This document shows, one piece after another, positions 1 to 10,630 of a stretch of 64,000 nucleotides of DNA. The stretch is from Breviolum minutum Mf 1.05b.01 (lineage: Eukaryota > Sar > Dinophyceae > Suessiales > Symbiodiniaceae). The stretch is taken from positions 1-64,000 of the forward strand of contig DF240224.1 in NCBI GenBank assembly GCA_000507305.1. Reading direction: 5' to 3'. How positions within the stretch are numbered: the first letter of the stretch is position 1; the number at the start of each line of letters is the position of its first letter. The position numbers and the translations under genes were made by a program. The notes under the pieces were generated by a model. It was not told the origin of the DNA. It saw nothing but the letters and a program-made list of their open reading frames with translations, and searched no databases.

Positions 1-395
1 ACTGTGGGGGGCCTTGGATCTGAGGCACGTTTTCAGGTCAAAAAAAGTGGTTGTTTTTGGTGCCATGGAAGATATCAGGAATGATAAATATCTAGCCACA
101 AGCTAAAGCCCATCCATCATGCTTCCATCCATCCAGTTCATTTTGGCGAGTTTTGTTTCTCATCGTCGTGTGGTCAAATTTCGATGCCATGCTTTTTGTA
201 GATGTTTTTTGCTTGAACATGACTTGGACGCGCTATGAAGTTTATTGAGATCTGGATTTTGAACCCTCTGAAAAGGAGTGGCGGGCAGCCAGTGGCATTG
301 GGCGGGGAGCGTTTGGTGTTTGGCTTGGAGGTTATTTTTGGCCCGGGTTTTGATACAATAATTCATCTGTGCTATAAGTGCGCAGTGAGTCATGT
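1..395 (+). repeat. Left-end module, copy 1
   Basis: This stretch is repeated with a few percent divergence at about 1481-1870, including the shared words GATATCAGGAATGATAAATA and GGCCCGGGTTTTGATACAA. A single undetermined base at 396 marks the point where the similarity stops. Confidence 0.8.
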
Positions 396-1480
396 NCCCA
401 CCAAGCCCACCAACTTGATTGAAAGTTTGCTGAACAAACTGTTGTCTTTGAAGATAGTCCTCCCATGGATCTAAAGTGTTACTTTCACAACCAGCTCCCT
501 GTTGCCCTTGACATGAGCCTGCTGTCTGACCCGCCATACCAGCTTCCATGTTACCACTGGCACTTTCTTGGAACTTCCAGAACCTTTACCAGGTGAGTAC
601 ATCACCAGGGTCTGCAGTAGTGATAGACGGAAGTTTTTCAGCGCTCCGCTACCATGCGAAAACACAAAACCCAAAACAAGTTTCGTTGAACCCCAAGGCA
701 CAACTACTCCAAATCACCTCTCCAGCAAACCTTTTGCTCGACATACGAACACGAACCAACCAAGAAGGATGGCAGTCTTTCAGTCTTTAAGTTTATGCTA
801 CTTCTAGCATTACTCGCTGTTGTTCTCAGCTCTTGTGGCACATCTGAGCGAAGCTTTACAAAGCAAAGCTTCATGAATGCAAAAAAGCAGTCAAACACGG
901 AAACTCTATTCCAAGGAATGCCAAGACATTCAATTACGGAAACTCCATTCCCAAACTAAATCTTAGGAGGTCAAAACCTTCATTCCAACCTTCTATTCCA
1001 AACATCCACTTGACATCTAAACACCAACCAGAGACAGGAGCAGTGCATTGCTTCTCTCTCAGATCGAGTCTTCTCACCATTGGCAGAACGCCTTCTAAGA
1101 CTCTTTTCTCATCACTGAGAAGCAATGCACCACACAAGATGTTACCAAATTGTGGATGTGCATGCAACAAATCATCAAGCCACAAAAGTTCACCGGACAG
1201 ACAAACATGGCACATGGTAAAAAACCATTCGAAACAGTTTCAAAGCCTCTAAGCTCTAGAAACCAAAACAAATTCCCTTTACTCACTCCACGCACCACGA
1301 AGCATCACTAATGCTTCTCATATCCGGAAAACTTCTCTCTTCCAGAAAACCAATCGGCAGAAAACTTACGTTCCCCAAAATCAATCTTCCAGAAAATACC
1401 CATAGTAGGAACACCAGAAAATGCATCTCCGAAAACCTTCGCTCCAGACAATGAATTCCCAGAAACCAAATGGACATACT
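396..1480. other. Stretch inside the TIR complex without a gene
   Basis: I see only short shadow frames on both strands, a slightly A- and C-rich composition and loose repeats of the type CCAGAAAA-CC around 1320-1470. No repeat copy elsewhere in the window and no gene are supported. Confidence 0.4.
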
Positions 1481-1870
1481 GTGGAGGGTTTTGGATCTAA
1501 GGCACGTTTTCAGGTCAAAAAAAGTGGTTGTTTTTGGTGCCATGGAAGATATCAGGAATGATAAATATCTAGCCACAAGCTAAAGCCCATCCATCATGCT
1601 CCCATCCATCCAGTTCATTTTGACGAGTTTTGTTTCTCATCGTCGTGGTCAAATTTCGATGTCATGCTTTTTGTAGATGCTTTTTGCTTGAATATGACTT
1701 GGACGCGCTATGAAGTTTATTGAGATCTAGATTTTGAACTCTCTGAGAAGGAGTGGCAGGCAGCCAGTAGCATTGGACGGGAAGCGTTTGGTGTTTGGCT
1801 TGGAGGTTATTTTTGGCCCGGGTTTTGATACAATAATTCATCTGTGCTATAAGGGCGCAGTGAGTCATAT
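1481..1870 (+). repeat. Left-end module, copy 2
   Basis: Second copy of the 1-395 module. Its last 65 bases (from about 1806) are also the start of the 1,148-bp duplicated unit that follows, so the two repeat systems overlap here. Confidence 0.8.
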
Positions 1871-2064
1871 ACTAAGAGTTTGTGCATTTGGACATTGAAA
1901 CACAAGCAGCAGCACCACATTGATCATTTGCGTGCTTTTAGTGAATTTGGCTTCTCTGCTTTTTGTAGATGTTTTTTTGGCTTTGCATATGACTTGGATG
2001 CATTGCAAAGTTTTATTGGAATCTGGATTTTGAACCCTTTGAAACCAGTGGCGGGCAGTGAGTA

Positions 2065-2495
2065 ATTGGAGAAGTTCCGTGTTTGGCCTCCAGTTTTGGG
2101 ATGGAACCTTGCTAAGGCAAGATTTTTCATTTGCAGTTTTGGGATAGCATTTTATTTCGGAATTTTTAGCTGCAGTTTTGGAATCGCGCCTTCTGAACTG
2201 AATATCTTTCACACAGATTTTTCGGCTGCAGTTTTGAGATGGCGCCTTCTGAACGGAACATTTTCACCCACAGATTTTTTACCTGCAGTTTTAGGGTGGC
2301 GCCTTCTGAAGTCATGAGTTTTCGCCCGCTGATTTTTCACCTGCAGTTGTGGGATAGGGCCTTGCTAACAATACTTTTCACCATTCAGGGTTTTTCACGT
2401 GCAGTTTTGGGATGTCGCCTTCTGATCTGAATATTTTTTCACCCACAGATTTTTTACCTGCAGTTTTGGGATGGCATCTTCTGAAGTTAGTTCCA
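2065..2495 (+). repeat. CTGCAGTTTTGGGATGGCGCC short tandem array
   Basis: Degenerate units of roughly 50-60 bp share a core of CACAGATTTTT, CTGCAGTTTTGGGATGG and GCCTTCTGAA. A second array lies in the duplicated unit at about 3213-3635, and outlying units (GCTTGCAGTTTTGGGATGGC) occur at about 4425-4535. The array is non-coding and looks like an internal minisatellite of the element. Confidence 0.75.
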
Positions 2496-2829
2496 AAATG
2501 TTGGACATTGGTTTGATTTTGGTCTTGGACCCAATGCGTTGTCGCAAGCAAGAAAGAATTTGCTTATAGAATGTGCGCAAGGCGACCGACGAGCGCGATG
2601 CCGAAAGCATTTTTTTGCAGTGAATGAGCCTTCTGCCATTCCATGGTTGTGATGCTGGCGCAATGTGGTGAAGTTGTCACTTTTAATGGCAGCCGCAATA
2701 TCTGTGGGAATTTTTTTTTAGGATAGCCGGAGCACAAAAATTCTTGTATTTGCCTACGCCAAATGCGTTGCCAAGATGGTACAAGTATGCGCTGCCTATG
2801 ACTGGACTGGAACATCACAGTCGCCGGAC

Positions 2830-2950
2830 GTCGTTTCCATTGGCCGGACGGAAACATCAAATTTGCCGGCCCTCCCTGCCTATGGCCGGACCGAAACATC
2901 AAATTTGCTGGACCTCCCTGCCTATGGCCGGACCGAAACATCAAATTTGC
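2830..2950 (+). repeat. GGCCGGACCGAAACATCAAATTTGC array, unit 1
   Basis: Tandem units of about 42-45 bp (CCTGCCTATGGCCGGACC, GAAACATCAAATTTGC). They keep frames open on both strands and give repetitive peptides such as PAYGRTETSNL or ANLMFRSGHRQGG. I treat these as repeat translations, not proteins. The run is interrupted by the undetermined base at 2951. Confidence 0.75.
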
Positions 2951-3977
2951 NAGGTTATTTTTGGCCCGGGTTTTGATACAATAATTCATCTGTGCTATAA
3001 GTGCGCAGTGAGTCATGTACTAAGGGTTTGTGCATTTGGACATTGAAACACGAGCAGCAGCACCACATTGATCATTTGCGTGCTTTTGGTGAATTTGGCT
3101 TCTCTGCTTTTTGTAGATGTTTTTTTGGCTTTGCACATGACTTGGATGCATTGCGAAGTTTATTGGGATCTGGATTTTGAACCCTTTGAAACCAGTGGCG
3201 GGCAGTGAGTGATTGGGGGGGTTCCGTGTTTGGCCTCCAGTTTTGGGATGGGACCTTGCTAAGGCAAGATTTTTCATTTGCAGTTTTGGGATGGCATTTT
3301 ATTTCGGGATTTTTAGCTGCAGTTTTGGAATGGCGCCTTCTGAACTGAATATCTTTCACCCACAGATTTTTCGGCTGCAGTTTTGAGATGGCGCCTTCTG
3401 AACTGAACATTTTCACCCACAGATTTTTTACCTGCAGTTTTAGGGTGGCGCCTTCTGAAGTCATGAGTTTTCGCCCGCTGATTTTTCACCTGCAGTTGTG
3501 GGATGGGGCCTTGCTAACAATACTTTTCACCATTCAGGGTTTTTCACGTGCAGTTTTGGGATGTCGCCTTCTGACCTGAATATTTTTCACCCACAGATTT
3601 TTTACCTGCAGTTTTGGGATGGCATCTTCTGAAGTTAGTTCCAAAATGTTGGACATTGGTTTGATTTTGGTCTTGGACCCAATGCGTTATCGCAAGCAAG
3701 AAAGAATTTGCTTATAGAATGTGCGCAAGGCGACCGACGAGCGCGATGCCGAAAGCATTTTTTTGCAGTGAATGAGCCTTCTGCCATTCCATGGTTGTGA
3801 TGCTGGCGCAATGTGGTGAAGTTGTCACTTTTAATGGCAGCCGCAATATCTGTGGGAATTTTTTTTTAGGATAGCCGGAGCACAAAAATTCTTGTATTTG
3901 CCTACGCCAAATGCGTTGCCAAGATGGTACAAGTATGCGCTGCCTATGACTGGACTGGAACATCACAGTCGCCGGAC

Positions 3978-4225
3978 GTCGTTTCCATTGGCCGGACGGA
4001 AACATCAAATTTGCCGGCCCTCCCTGCCTATGGCCGGACCGAAACATCAAATTTGCTGGACCTCCCTGCCTATGGCCGGACCGAAACATCAAATTTGCCG
4101 GGTCCCTGCCTATGGCCGGACCGGAACATGAAATTCGCCGGACCTCCCTGCCTATGGCCGGACCGCGAGAGAAACTTATGTGCGCCCCGCCGGACCTCCC
4201 TGCCTATGGCCGGACCGGCCACCCG
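3978..4225 (+). repeat. GGCCGGACCGAAACATCAAATTTGC array, unit 2
   Basis: Longer version of the same 42-45 bp array, with about six units that become more diverged towards 4220. The copy-number difference from the first array is what slippage or unequal exchange would give. Confidence 0.75.
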
Positions 4226-4715
4226 CTTTGGAACTTGCAAAGTTAGTGAATGGCGGGAGGGGGTGCAGTGCAAAAAACATGGATACAGAAAACAATCTAT
4301 AACTCGTACTCTTCGCCCTTTTCCTTTCCCACGAGCATTGTATGCCAGGGTCTTGTCCAAACCGGGTTAGATTTGCATCCCATGTCTGGGAAGAGGTGGA
4401 GTTTGGGGATTTCTTCGCTCAAGATGTTTCGCCTGCAGTGTGGGTTTTCTTAACTCAAGATGTTTCGCTTGCATTTGGGGATGGCGCCTTTGTAGTGCAA
4501 GATGTTCCGCTTGCAGTTTTGGGATGGCGCCTTCTTGTTTGCCATTCGAATATTGCAACATCAATTTCAGCTGCCATTCTAATATTGCATTGTGGTCCGC
4601 AATGCTTTAGCCATGGCGCGCTAGCATTGTGCACTTTGATGAAGAGATGGGGTTCAAATTTTGGGGCCCTAGAAGTACCGTTTTGTCACCATCAAATTGA
4701 AGGCCCCCCACAGTA

Positions 4716-5455
4716 CGTTTCTATTCGATCGTTGTTCTGGCAGGCGGTCGGCGCAGCTGAATTGGGCTGGGCGGCGTTGGGCTCCCACCTTCAAACGAAG
4801 ATTTAGCATTTTGCACAGGTGTCAAGTGTTTGCCCCTTGCTGAACCTGTTTCCGCGGGCCATAGTCGAANACAGTATATGAAGCTCAACATCGCACCAGT
4901 ATAAACACAATGCTCCGAATATCCAAATTTCCTCAAAAAGGGATGGAAAAGAGAGTTGCATTTGCAGTCATGATTCAATTTGCTTTTCAGTTCAGAGGGA
5001 TGGACTGAGAATCCATGTTTCGTTCAGATTTGCAATTTTGAGAATTGTTTGATGAAATTTGCATAGCTCACTGGTTTCAATTTGTCCGTGTCTTTGAGAC
5101 GTCTTTGTTTTTCTCGAAAGTCATGGAGGGTTTGGATTTATTCACCCTTTATGCAGCACTTTCGCAAGGGTAAGGACAGCATACTTGGAGGTCATGTCAA
5201 AAGTTTGGCCTCAGGGTCAGCAAAGAGGATGCAGTCCACTACGAACGAATCCTTTGGAAGGGAAAGGTGATTCCGTGTCGATCTACAGCACAAGGCTGTT
5301 GTTTTTCAAATGTGGGTGGAGCATCCCACACCTTGAAGCCGATGGAAAAGTTTGGAAAAATCAGTTGGAGATTTTGCAGATTGAACATTCAACAGATGCT
5401 TTTGTTTGCACCTGTCTTCAGATTGCATTTGTGGTATCCAAGTTGATTTCATTTC
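4716..5455. other. Unassigned stretch right of the TIR complex
   Basis: Contains one undetermined base at 4870 and no repeat found elsewhere in the window. Short open frames occur on both strands but none looks like a protein. It may hold the 5' part of whatever the frames at 5456-6673 belong to. Confidence 0.3.
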
Positions 5456-5920
5456 ATGTCTCAAACGTTTGCATGTCTGTGGTTCAAGCAGGGTTCTTTT
5501 GCCATAGTTTTGTTTGGGAAGATGTCTGATTGTTTTGAATTGGTTGAAGGAATGGAGGAACTGTATTTTCAAGCTGATCAAGTTTCCATTCCAGGATCAG
5601 ATGATTCAGCTGGAAGAACACAGCATTACGTGGAATCATGTGTGTATGAACCTGAGGAGGATGAGAATGCCCCAGGTTTTGGATCCAATCCTGAGGTGAC
5701 AGATGCCGAAGTTTCCACAGCTCAGCTCCCTTTGACCTTGTCAGGGTGCTTTATCACAACTTCAGGCAAGTTTGCATACTGCAGTTGCAAAAGAGCTGAA
5801 GTGAAGACCTTACTAGTCAAGATTTGCACGAACTGTTTGTCAAGTGGCATCAGAAGGTTACCACACACTTCTGAAGTTTATTTGGATTGGAATGAGTGTG
5901 TGCATCAATCCCGTGTTTGA
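5456..5920 (+). CDS. Unidentified open frame, 154 codons
   Basis: I do not recognise this protein. The frame is open for about 465 bases. It has a basic-to-neutral N-terminal part, a central acidic stretch (EPEEDENAPG) and a Cys-containing C-terminal third (CSCKRAEVKTLLVKICTNC). The first ATG may not be the true start, because the frame could be the 3' exon of a longer gene. Another open frame in the same orientation begins 136 bases downstream (6056-6673), so the two may be exons of one gene or pieces of one old element. Base use is coding-like but no domain is evident. Confidence 0.3.
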   Translation: MSQTFACLWFKQGSFAIVLFGKMSDCFELVEGMEELYFQADQVSIPGSDDSAGRTQHYVESCVYEPEEDENAPGFGSNPEVTDAEVSTAQLPLTLSGCFITTSGKFAYCSCKRAEVKTLLVKICTNCLSSGIRRLPHTSEVYLDWNECVHQSRV

Positions 5921-6055
5921 GTCATCTTTCAGAAGTTGCAGTCAAGAGGATTGTGAAGAAGTGTAGGCATTGCTTTTGAGCATAGATCTCAGCGGGACGT
6001 ATGAAGAGTTGGAAAAGAAGATTTTCTTTTGCCATTTTTGTTTTGCTGAAATCAG

Positions 6056-6673
6056 TTGTTTGCTGCATTGAGTGAAGGACCAGGTATGTCAGCTTTGATA
6101 TGCTTTCCTGTTTCTTGCTCAAACTGGTTTTGTTATGGTCAGAGCCTGAGAAGTATTCGATACTCGATACTCTGTGTCATGATGGGTCATGATGAGGAAG
6201 TCGATTTTGTAGGAATTCTGGGTGAACTGAGTTTGGGAAGTGAAGCTGAACCAGCGCCATCAGAATCTGCATCGTCCATTGATGCTGAGGCAAGACGACG
6301 AATGAATTTTAGGAATCCCACCCATGTTTGGCTTGAGGTCAACCATGACTATGACGACTTAGGTTTGGGTGGACCCATTGAGTCCATGGTGGAAATCTGT
6401 GAGTTGTTTTCTGAGTTTGCTCAGCTCACAGTAGATGATTTGAAGAAGCTTTTGGTGACACATTTGTGGTATGAAGAGAATCACTGCAAACTGCCAAAAA
6501 GGAACTTTCAGCTTTCTATCTATGTTCCTCATACCCAAGAATGGCAACGAGTGACTTTTGACTCGACTCTTTTGGAATGCGTGAACTTGCGCCAGATCAG
6601 TCGACAAGCAAGGTATCGCTTCAAGTTGAATTTGAACTTAGGCGTATGGCCTCATACCTGTGGGAGACCGTAA
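6056..6673 (+). CDS. Unidentified open frame, 205 codons
   Basis: I do not recognise this protein. It is one of the longest frames outside the mobile elements. The N-terminal 45 residues are Cys- and Ser-rich and may be intron or leader. From about residue 45 the composition is protein-like: an acidic block (HDEEVDFVGILGELSLGS), then PTHVWLEVNHDYDDLGLGG, then a mixed Trp-containing region (VTHLWYEENHCKLPKRNF). It ends 60 bases before TTTAGGG-type repeats. An exon of a host gene or a domesticated element fragment are both possible. Confidence 0.35.
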   Translation: MFAALSEGPGMSALICFPVSCSNWFCYGQSLRSIRYSILCVMMGHDEEVDFVGILGELSLGSEAEPAPSESASSIDAEARRRMNFRNPTHVWLEVNHDYDDLGLGGPIESMVEICELFSEFAQLTVDDLKKLLVTHLWYEENHCKLPKRNFQLSIYVPHTQEWQRVTFDSTLLECVNLRQISRQARYRFKLNLNLGVWPHTCGRP

Positions 6674-6730
6674 GAGTTTCCAGATGAGTTGAAGGCTTTG
6701 AGGATGAGTTGAAAAAGAATGCGTCTGGAG

Positions 6731-6836
6731 TTTAGGGTTTAGGATTTTGAAAATTCGCGATAGTGGCCCTCTCAGGAAAAGAGAATCCAAAAATCTGAAG
6801 ATCCTTGAGTTTAGGGTTTAGGGTTTAGGGTTTGGA
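6731..6836 (+). repeat. Interstitial TTTAGGG telomere-type repeats
   Basis: Two short runs of TTTAGGG (about 6731-6744 and 6810-6835) sit in two similar contexts, each followed by GGAAAATTTCGCG- or TGAAAATTCGCG-like sequence. TTTAGGG is the telomere unit of plants and of dinoflagellates. The runs are too short to be a chromosome end. Confidence 0.75.
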
Positions 6837-6849
6837 AAATTTCGCGAGA

Positions 6850-7984
6850 GTTTCCTTCCCCAGAGTGCATTTTTGGTTGTTTGAAGACATGGTTGTCAGA
6901 TAGGCAGATGATTTCATTCAGATGTCATGGATCATGGTGTGCATTCCGAGGTGAAGTTGCATGAGGTTGCATGTCAGATCATGTCATGTCAGAAGTTGTC
7001 TTGCAGGTTTCATGTAGCAGATGTCGTGTCAGGTTGTTGCATGATGAACAAGAAAACAACTATACCCAGATGATGACATTTGAACTTGTTCACATTGAGA
7101 GAACCAGTTTCTCTATGAAAGAACATGAAAGTCTGATGGGTATATAACATTCCAACAACATAAACAACAGGTTGGAAGAGTCTGGAACCTAGTGGCCCGT
7201 ATCTTAGAGTAGTCTGGAACTTAGATGAGAAAGCCGAGAGCTTAACTTCTTTATCCGATTTTCAAGAAGGGGTGTGAAAGTTAGGTCTAGTAGGTGTAGA
7301 TCTCCTTGATGATGGAGTTAGGGAGCGCTGACCTGGTGTTTCTTTGTTTTTGTTTGCTTTGGAGAGAATAGACAGCCACTGTGTTTAGAGTTTAGTGTTT
7401 TGAAGAGAACCAGTTTAGGTTCTGTTTTAGACTGCGTAGCTCCGTGTTTAGACGAGAGTTTGCTGAGTTTAGCACAGCTTAGACTTGAGGAAGTCTGGAG
7501 GAGTTTCACTGAGCACACTAAATGCGTGGATGTTTGGCTCAAGAACGACAGTGAAAAAGGTCCGTAATCCTCTTACGTGGTTTTCACACACTTTGATTAT
7601 GCTGATGCAACATCGTGGGAATGGATTCGTTGGCAAGAGAAGAGCGTGGCACAGGTATGGCATACCAAACAGGGAGTACACAGGCGTAAAGATGTACGGG
7701 ACGAACTAATGCTGGTACAGCAATGAGTTATTGTTTCTGGCGGCCGGCTCAACAGTGCAATTTTGAGAAGGGCTGTAAAAGGATGGTTTTTGCTCGACTG
7801 TTTGCTGCTGGAGGGTGCAATAGGTGCAATGGAATCCATTTGGCAGCTTCAGTTGCTTCGGCGCTTGAATCTGATGTCATGTTTTGGCATCCTGGAAGAA
7901 AGATTCAATGGGTAGTCACTATTTTCTTTGAGGAGAACGGTTGAGTGCAGAGGGGTGGAGCGCGCATGTTTCACCTTTTCACCT
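6850..7984. other. Unassigned, low-complexity GT/AG-rich stretch
   Basis: Shows repeated ATGTCAG/TTGCATG words near 6950-7030 and long GTTTAG-rich wording near 7370-7480. Short frames at 7485-7709 and 7723-7944 are not convincing. No gene is assigned. Confidence 0.3.
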
Positions 7985-8092
7985 AGATACCTGGGTACTT
8001 CTATGTGTCCGTGTTGGTCGTGTTTGGTTTTTGTTTGGAGTTTTTTCCCTGGTTGTTTTTCTGCCACTGGTACCCAGGTCTTTTGCGAATCC
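7985..8092 (+). repeat. Fold-back repeat, copy 1
   Basis: ACCTGGGTACTT near the left and GGTACCCAGGT near the right are inverted. The outer flanks TTTTCACCTAG and TCTTTTGCGAATCC are shared with the second copy at 8760-8863. The arms could form a hairpin; a MITE relic is likely. Confidence 0.5.
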
Positions 8093-8759
8093 ATGCAAGA
8101 ACTCTTCACATATAAGTTATACCTTGCGTGGCTTCGTCAACTGACACTTAGGTGAACATGCTGACTGTTTGTAGTCAAGCGACGCGGATGTATTATCTGT
8201 ATAGGTACGGTAACATACATCATTGGACTTGCAAGCGTGAGTGAACTGCTTGAACACGGAATTTCACATTTGGACACCTGCGCAATAGATGGGCTGGAAG
8301 CAGATGAGCCTTTGTCAATGGGCACGTGACAGCACGAAAATAGCAGTACGGAGGCGTAATACTTGAGCCAAAGGGCTAGGGGCACATACCCACTATCCTC
8401 ATCATCGTCATTTGATGGTCCTTCCGAATCAATCTCAACTGGAAAACCCCTAACATGCTCATGATTCACCTCATCAATGGCACATGAACTCTTCAGTCAA
8501 ACTCGTCTCAACAGGTTCAAACTGAGGTCCACACAAATCACAAGATGAAGCAACAGTCTCAATCTTGTAAATCTCTGTCTATTGCACTCAGTATTAATGA
8601 TTCGACAAACATGGGAAAAGGGTCCTAATCCATCAAAAGTTTTGATACGACACTCTTTCCTCATGTTCTGAAATCGTCCTACATTCTCTTCAAAAAAGAC
8701 ATGTGGAATTACCATGGAAGAGATGGGCTGAGAGATGAGTGGCAGATAGCGTCAGTCAT
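8093..8759. other. Stretch between the fold-back copies, no gene
   Basis: A minus-strand frame at 8137-8469 has an acidic patch (SEGPSNDDDEDSGY) but otherwise looks like chance. Nothing else is supported. Confidence 0.3.
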
Positions 8760-8863
8760 TTCACCTAGTCTCCTGGGTACTTTCGCTTTCTGTGTGTTGT
8801 TTTGTTTTGGGGGTTGTTTGCTTGTGTTATGTTTGAAAGTACTCAGGTCTTTTGCGAATTATT
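8760..8863 (+). repeat. Fold-back repeat, copy 2
   Basis: CCTGGGTACTTTC and GAAAGTACTCAGG form the inverted arms. The flanks TTTCACCTAG and TCTTTTGCGAATT match copy 1 while the interior has diverged strongly. Confidence 0.5.
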
Positions 8864-8927
8864 GCGTCGTTCTCTTTAACAGTTCAAGACTTGAGAGCCA
8901 CCGGCTCCCCACATTCCAATCGAACAG

Positions 8928-9428
8928 ATGATTAAAGCTATTAAATCCTTTGCTCCGGGGGTTGGGCCCGGACCGGACGGTTTGCGTGCTGACTACTTAA
9001 AACAAATTATGGGACCTGATGATGACGATACAATTATCCCCCTTTACGGAGATTTCCTTGTGGATGGCCTTGCCCCAGCTTACCTGCGACCCTGGCTAGC
9101 TGGAGAACAGTTGATTGGTATCGGTAAGGTTGATGGTGCAGGTATTCCAATACCACTGGACCAAGATGCGCGACCAATTGTTATGGGACTTACGTGGCGC
9201 AAAATTGCCTTCAAATGTACCTTGGCTATGGACAAAGCACGTATTCAGGAAAGGCTTGCCCCATCCCAACTCGCAGTAGGTGTACGTTGTGGGGCTGAAA
9301 TTATGGTACATGCAGCCCGTCACTGGATAGATGCCCACCAAGCCGTCGCGAATTATGTTCTTTTACAAAAAGACATTCGAAATGCTTTCAATGAAGTTCT
9401 TCCCTATGAATTTTTGAAGGATGCCTAA
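8928..9428 (+). pseudogene. LINE RT, N-terminal part (fingers to motif A)
   Basis: About 166 codons are open. In order: GVGPGPDGLRADYLK (entry block), a loop, ARPIVMGLTWRKIAFKC, QLAVGVRCGAEIMVHAARHW, and DIRNAFNEV, which holds the first catalytic Asp of motif A. The frame ends in TAA at 9426-9428 soon after motif A. The next RT block resumes about 80 bases downstream in another frame, so this is a broken gene. The ATG at 8928 is unlikely to be the true start because PHIPIEQ reads in frame upstream. Confidence 0.8.
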
Positions 9429-9510
9429 GAACATGCACCGTCGTCCGCACGGTTTGCGGCCTTTTGCATGGAACCCCATCCCATTTAATTTATAATGCTA
9501 TACTTCTACC

Positions 9511-10005
9511 ATGTGCTTTCGGGGGCAACAAGGTTGCCCTATTATGGGACCCCTTTTTTGTTTGACAAGACAACGCATGATCGAAGAAGCTCGTCACAAC
9601 AGTCTGCGTGGGACCCCAGATTTCGAACCAGCATTTGCCAACGATGCATTTTCCGGAGGGGATGTAGGAAATGTCTGGACGAATTTCCAACAGGAATTAA
9701 ATTTGGCCGAAAAATACGGGTTGCATATGGATCCTAGCAAATGTACCCTTTATTTTTTGGCGGGGGATCAATTCCGCGGAGACATATCTCGATTTAAGGC
9801 ACTTGGGGTCAAAATTGTGAGTACCACGGATGTTATGATGTTGAAGGTCCCTGTTAGCGAAGGAACTACTATGTTCCAACCCTTTCACCAACAAAAAATT
9901 GATGATTTCCAAGGATTATGCAAATGTTTACTCCAACTCCCCCATGCCCATATAGCCCTTTACCTCATGCGCCAAGGAGGTACGTATAATAAGGTACAAT
10001 ATTGA
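9511..10005 (+). pseudogene. LINE RT, palm core (motifs B and C)
   Basis: GQQGCPIMGPLFCL is motif B. FANDAFSGGD stands where the catalytic F/Y-x-D-D motif C belongs; the first Asp reads as Asn, so the enzyme would be inactive even if translated. The thumb follows (HMDPSKCTLYFL, then MFQPFHQQKIDDF). The frame differs from the N-terminal part and closes at 10005 in the middle of the domain. Confidence 0.8.
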
Positions 10006-10630
10006 ATATTGGTGCCGCGCGATGCCACCCCATATCCTCGCCCCCCTTTTGCAAGACATCCACGATTACCAAAAACATTTTTTGGATCAATTGGTCGGCA
10101 AACCACTTACCCCCTTACAATGCACCCAAGCCAAATTGCCCACTAAGGCGGAGGTCTTAGCCTTATGAATCCTCGACTCGAATTGGGCCTTGACATTGTG
10201 CATTTGGCCGACCTTTCATTTTTAGTTTTACTTCAAAAATGTAGATTAGGGATTCAGGCCTTAATCCCTATTTTTCCATGCCCCCAACTCCAGCATTTAG
10301 AAACTACGGCAATCCAACACCTTACCAATAATTGCCCCTAACTCGCCACAATCCTTTAAAACCCCCAGGAAGAACTTGATCATACCAAAACCTTCCAATA
10401 TATCAATACCAAAACCAAAACCAAATTATTGGAACAATCCGACTATCACAACAAGGTGCGTCTTACGGCCTATCGTGCTACAGGGGCAGATGCATGGTTG
10501 AAGGCAATCGCTAGACAGAATTAAAATACGTTAATAATAAATGTTGCATTTCGAACCACTCTTTCCATGCGACTTGGTATTGCTAGCTTTGAGACAGGCT
10601 TGGCATGTTCTTTCTGCCATATCACCAAAA
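10004..10630 (+). pseudogene. LINE RT, C-terminal remnants
   Basis: A third frame opens with EYWCRAMPPHILAPLLQDIH and runs to a TGA at 10166-10168. This block is typical of the family (YWxRxxPP, then QAxLP). After a decayed part, RLTAYRATGADAWLKAIARQ lies near 10,460-10,520, and TTLSMRLGIASFETGLACSFC near 10,550-10,615 ends in a Cys-x-x-Cys that is probably the zinc-binding tail. Further traces of the family's last block (SIWQECQIYLAIDLYRGLLR) lie near 11,100-11,165. Confidence 0.6.

Larger units (their letters stand above)
1806..4098 (+). repeat. Direct tandem duplication, 1,148-bp period
   Basis: Unit 1 (about 1806-2950) and unit 2 (about 2952-4098) are nearly identical at a constant offset of 1,148 bases; for example the word starting TTGTATTTGCCTACGCC recurs at that spacing. 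The junction carries one undetermined base at 2951, inside the GGCCGGACC array, so part of the duplication could be an assembly join. The few differences between units show that at least two real copies exist. Confidence 0.85.
1..4715. mobile_element. 4.7-kb non-coding TIR element or repeat complex
   Basis: The window opens with ACTGTGGGGGGCCTT and the reverse complement of (T)ACTGTGGGGGGCCTT stands at about 4702-4715, so the block is bounded by an inverted repeat of roughly 15-16 bp. A diverged internal copy of the left end lies at 1480. The inside is built from repeated modules with no convincing coding frame. It could be a large non-autonomous DNA transposon or nested copies of one. The left flank is outside the window, so no target-site duplication can be checked. 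The end resembles, but does not match, CACTA-type termini; no superfamily is assigned. Confidence 0.5.

Noticed and set aside
2564-4370. Repetitive peptides of the ANLMFRSGHRQGG and PAYGRTETSNL type on both strands
   Set aside because: They are translations of a 42-45 bp tandem repeat; both strands are open equally and no start or domain supports a protein.
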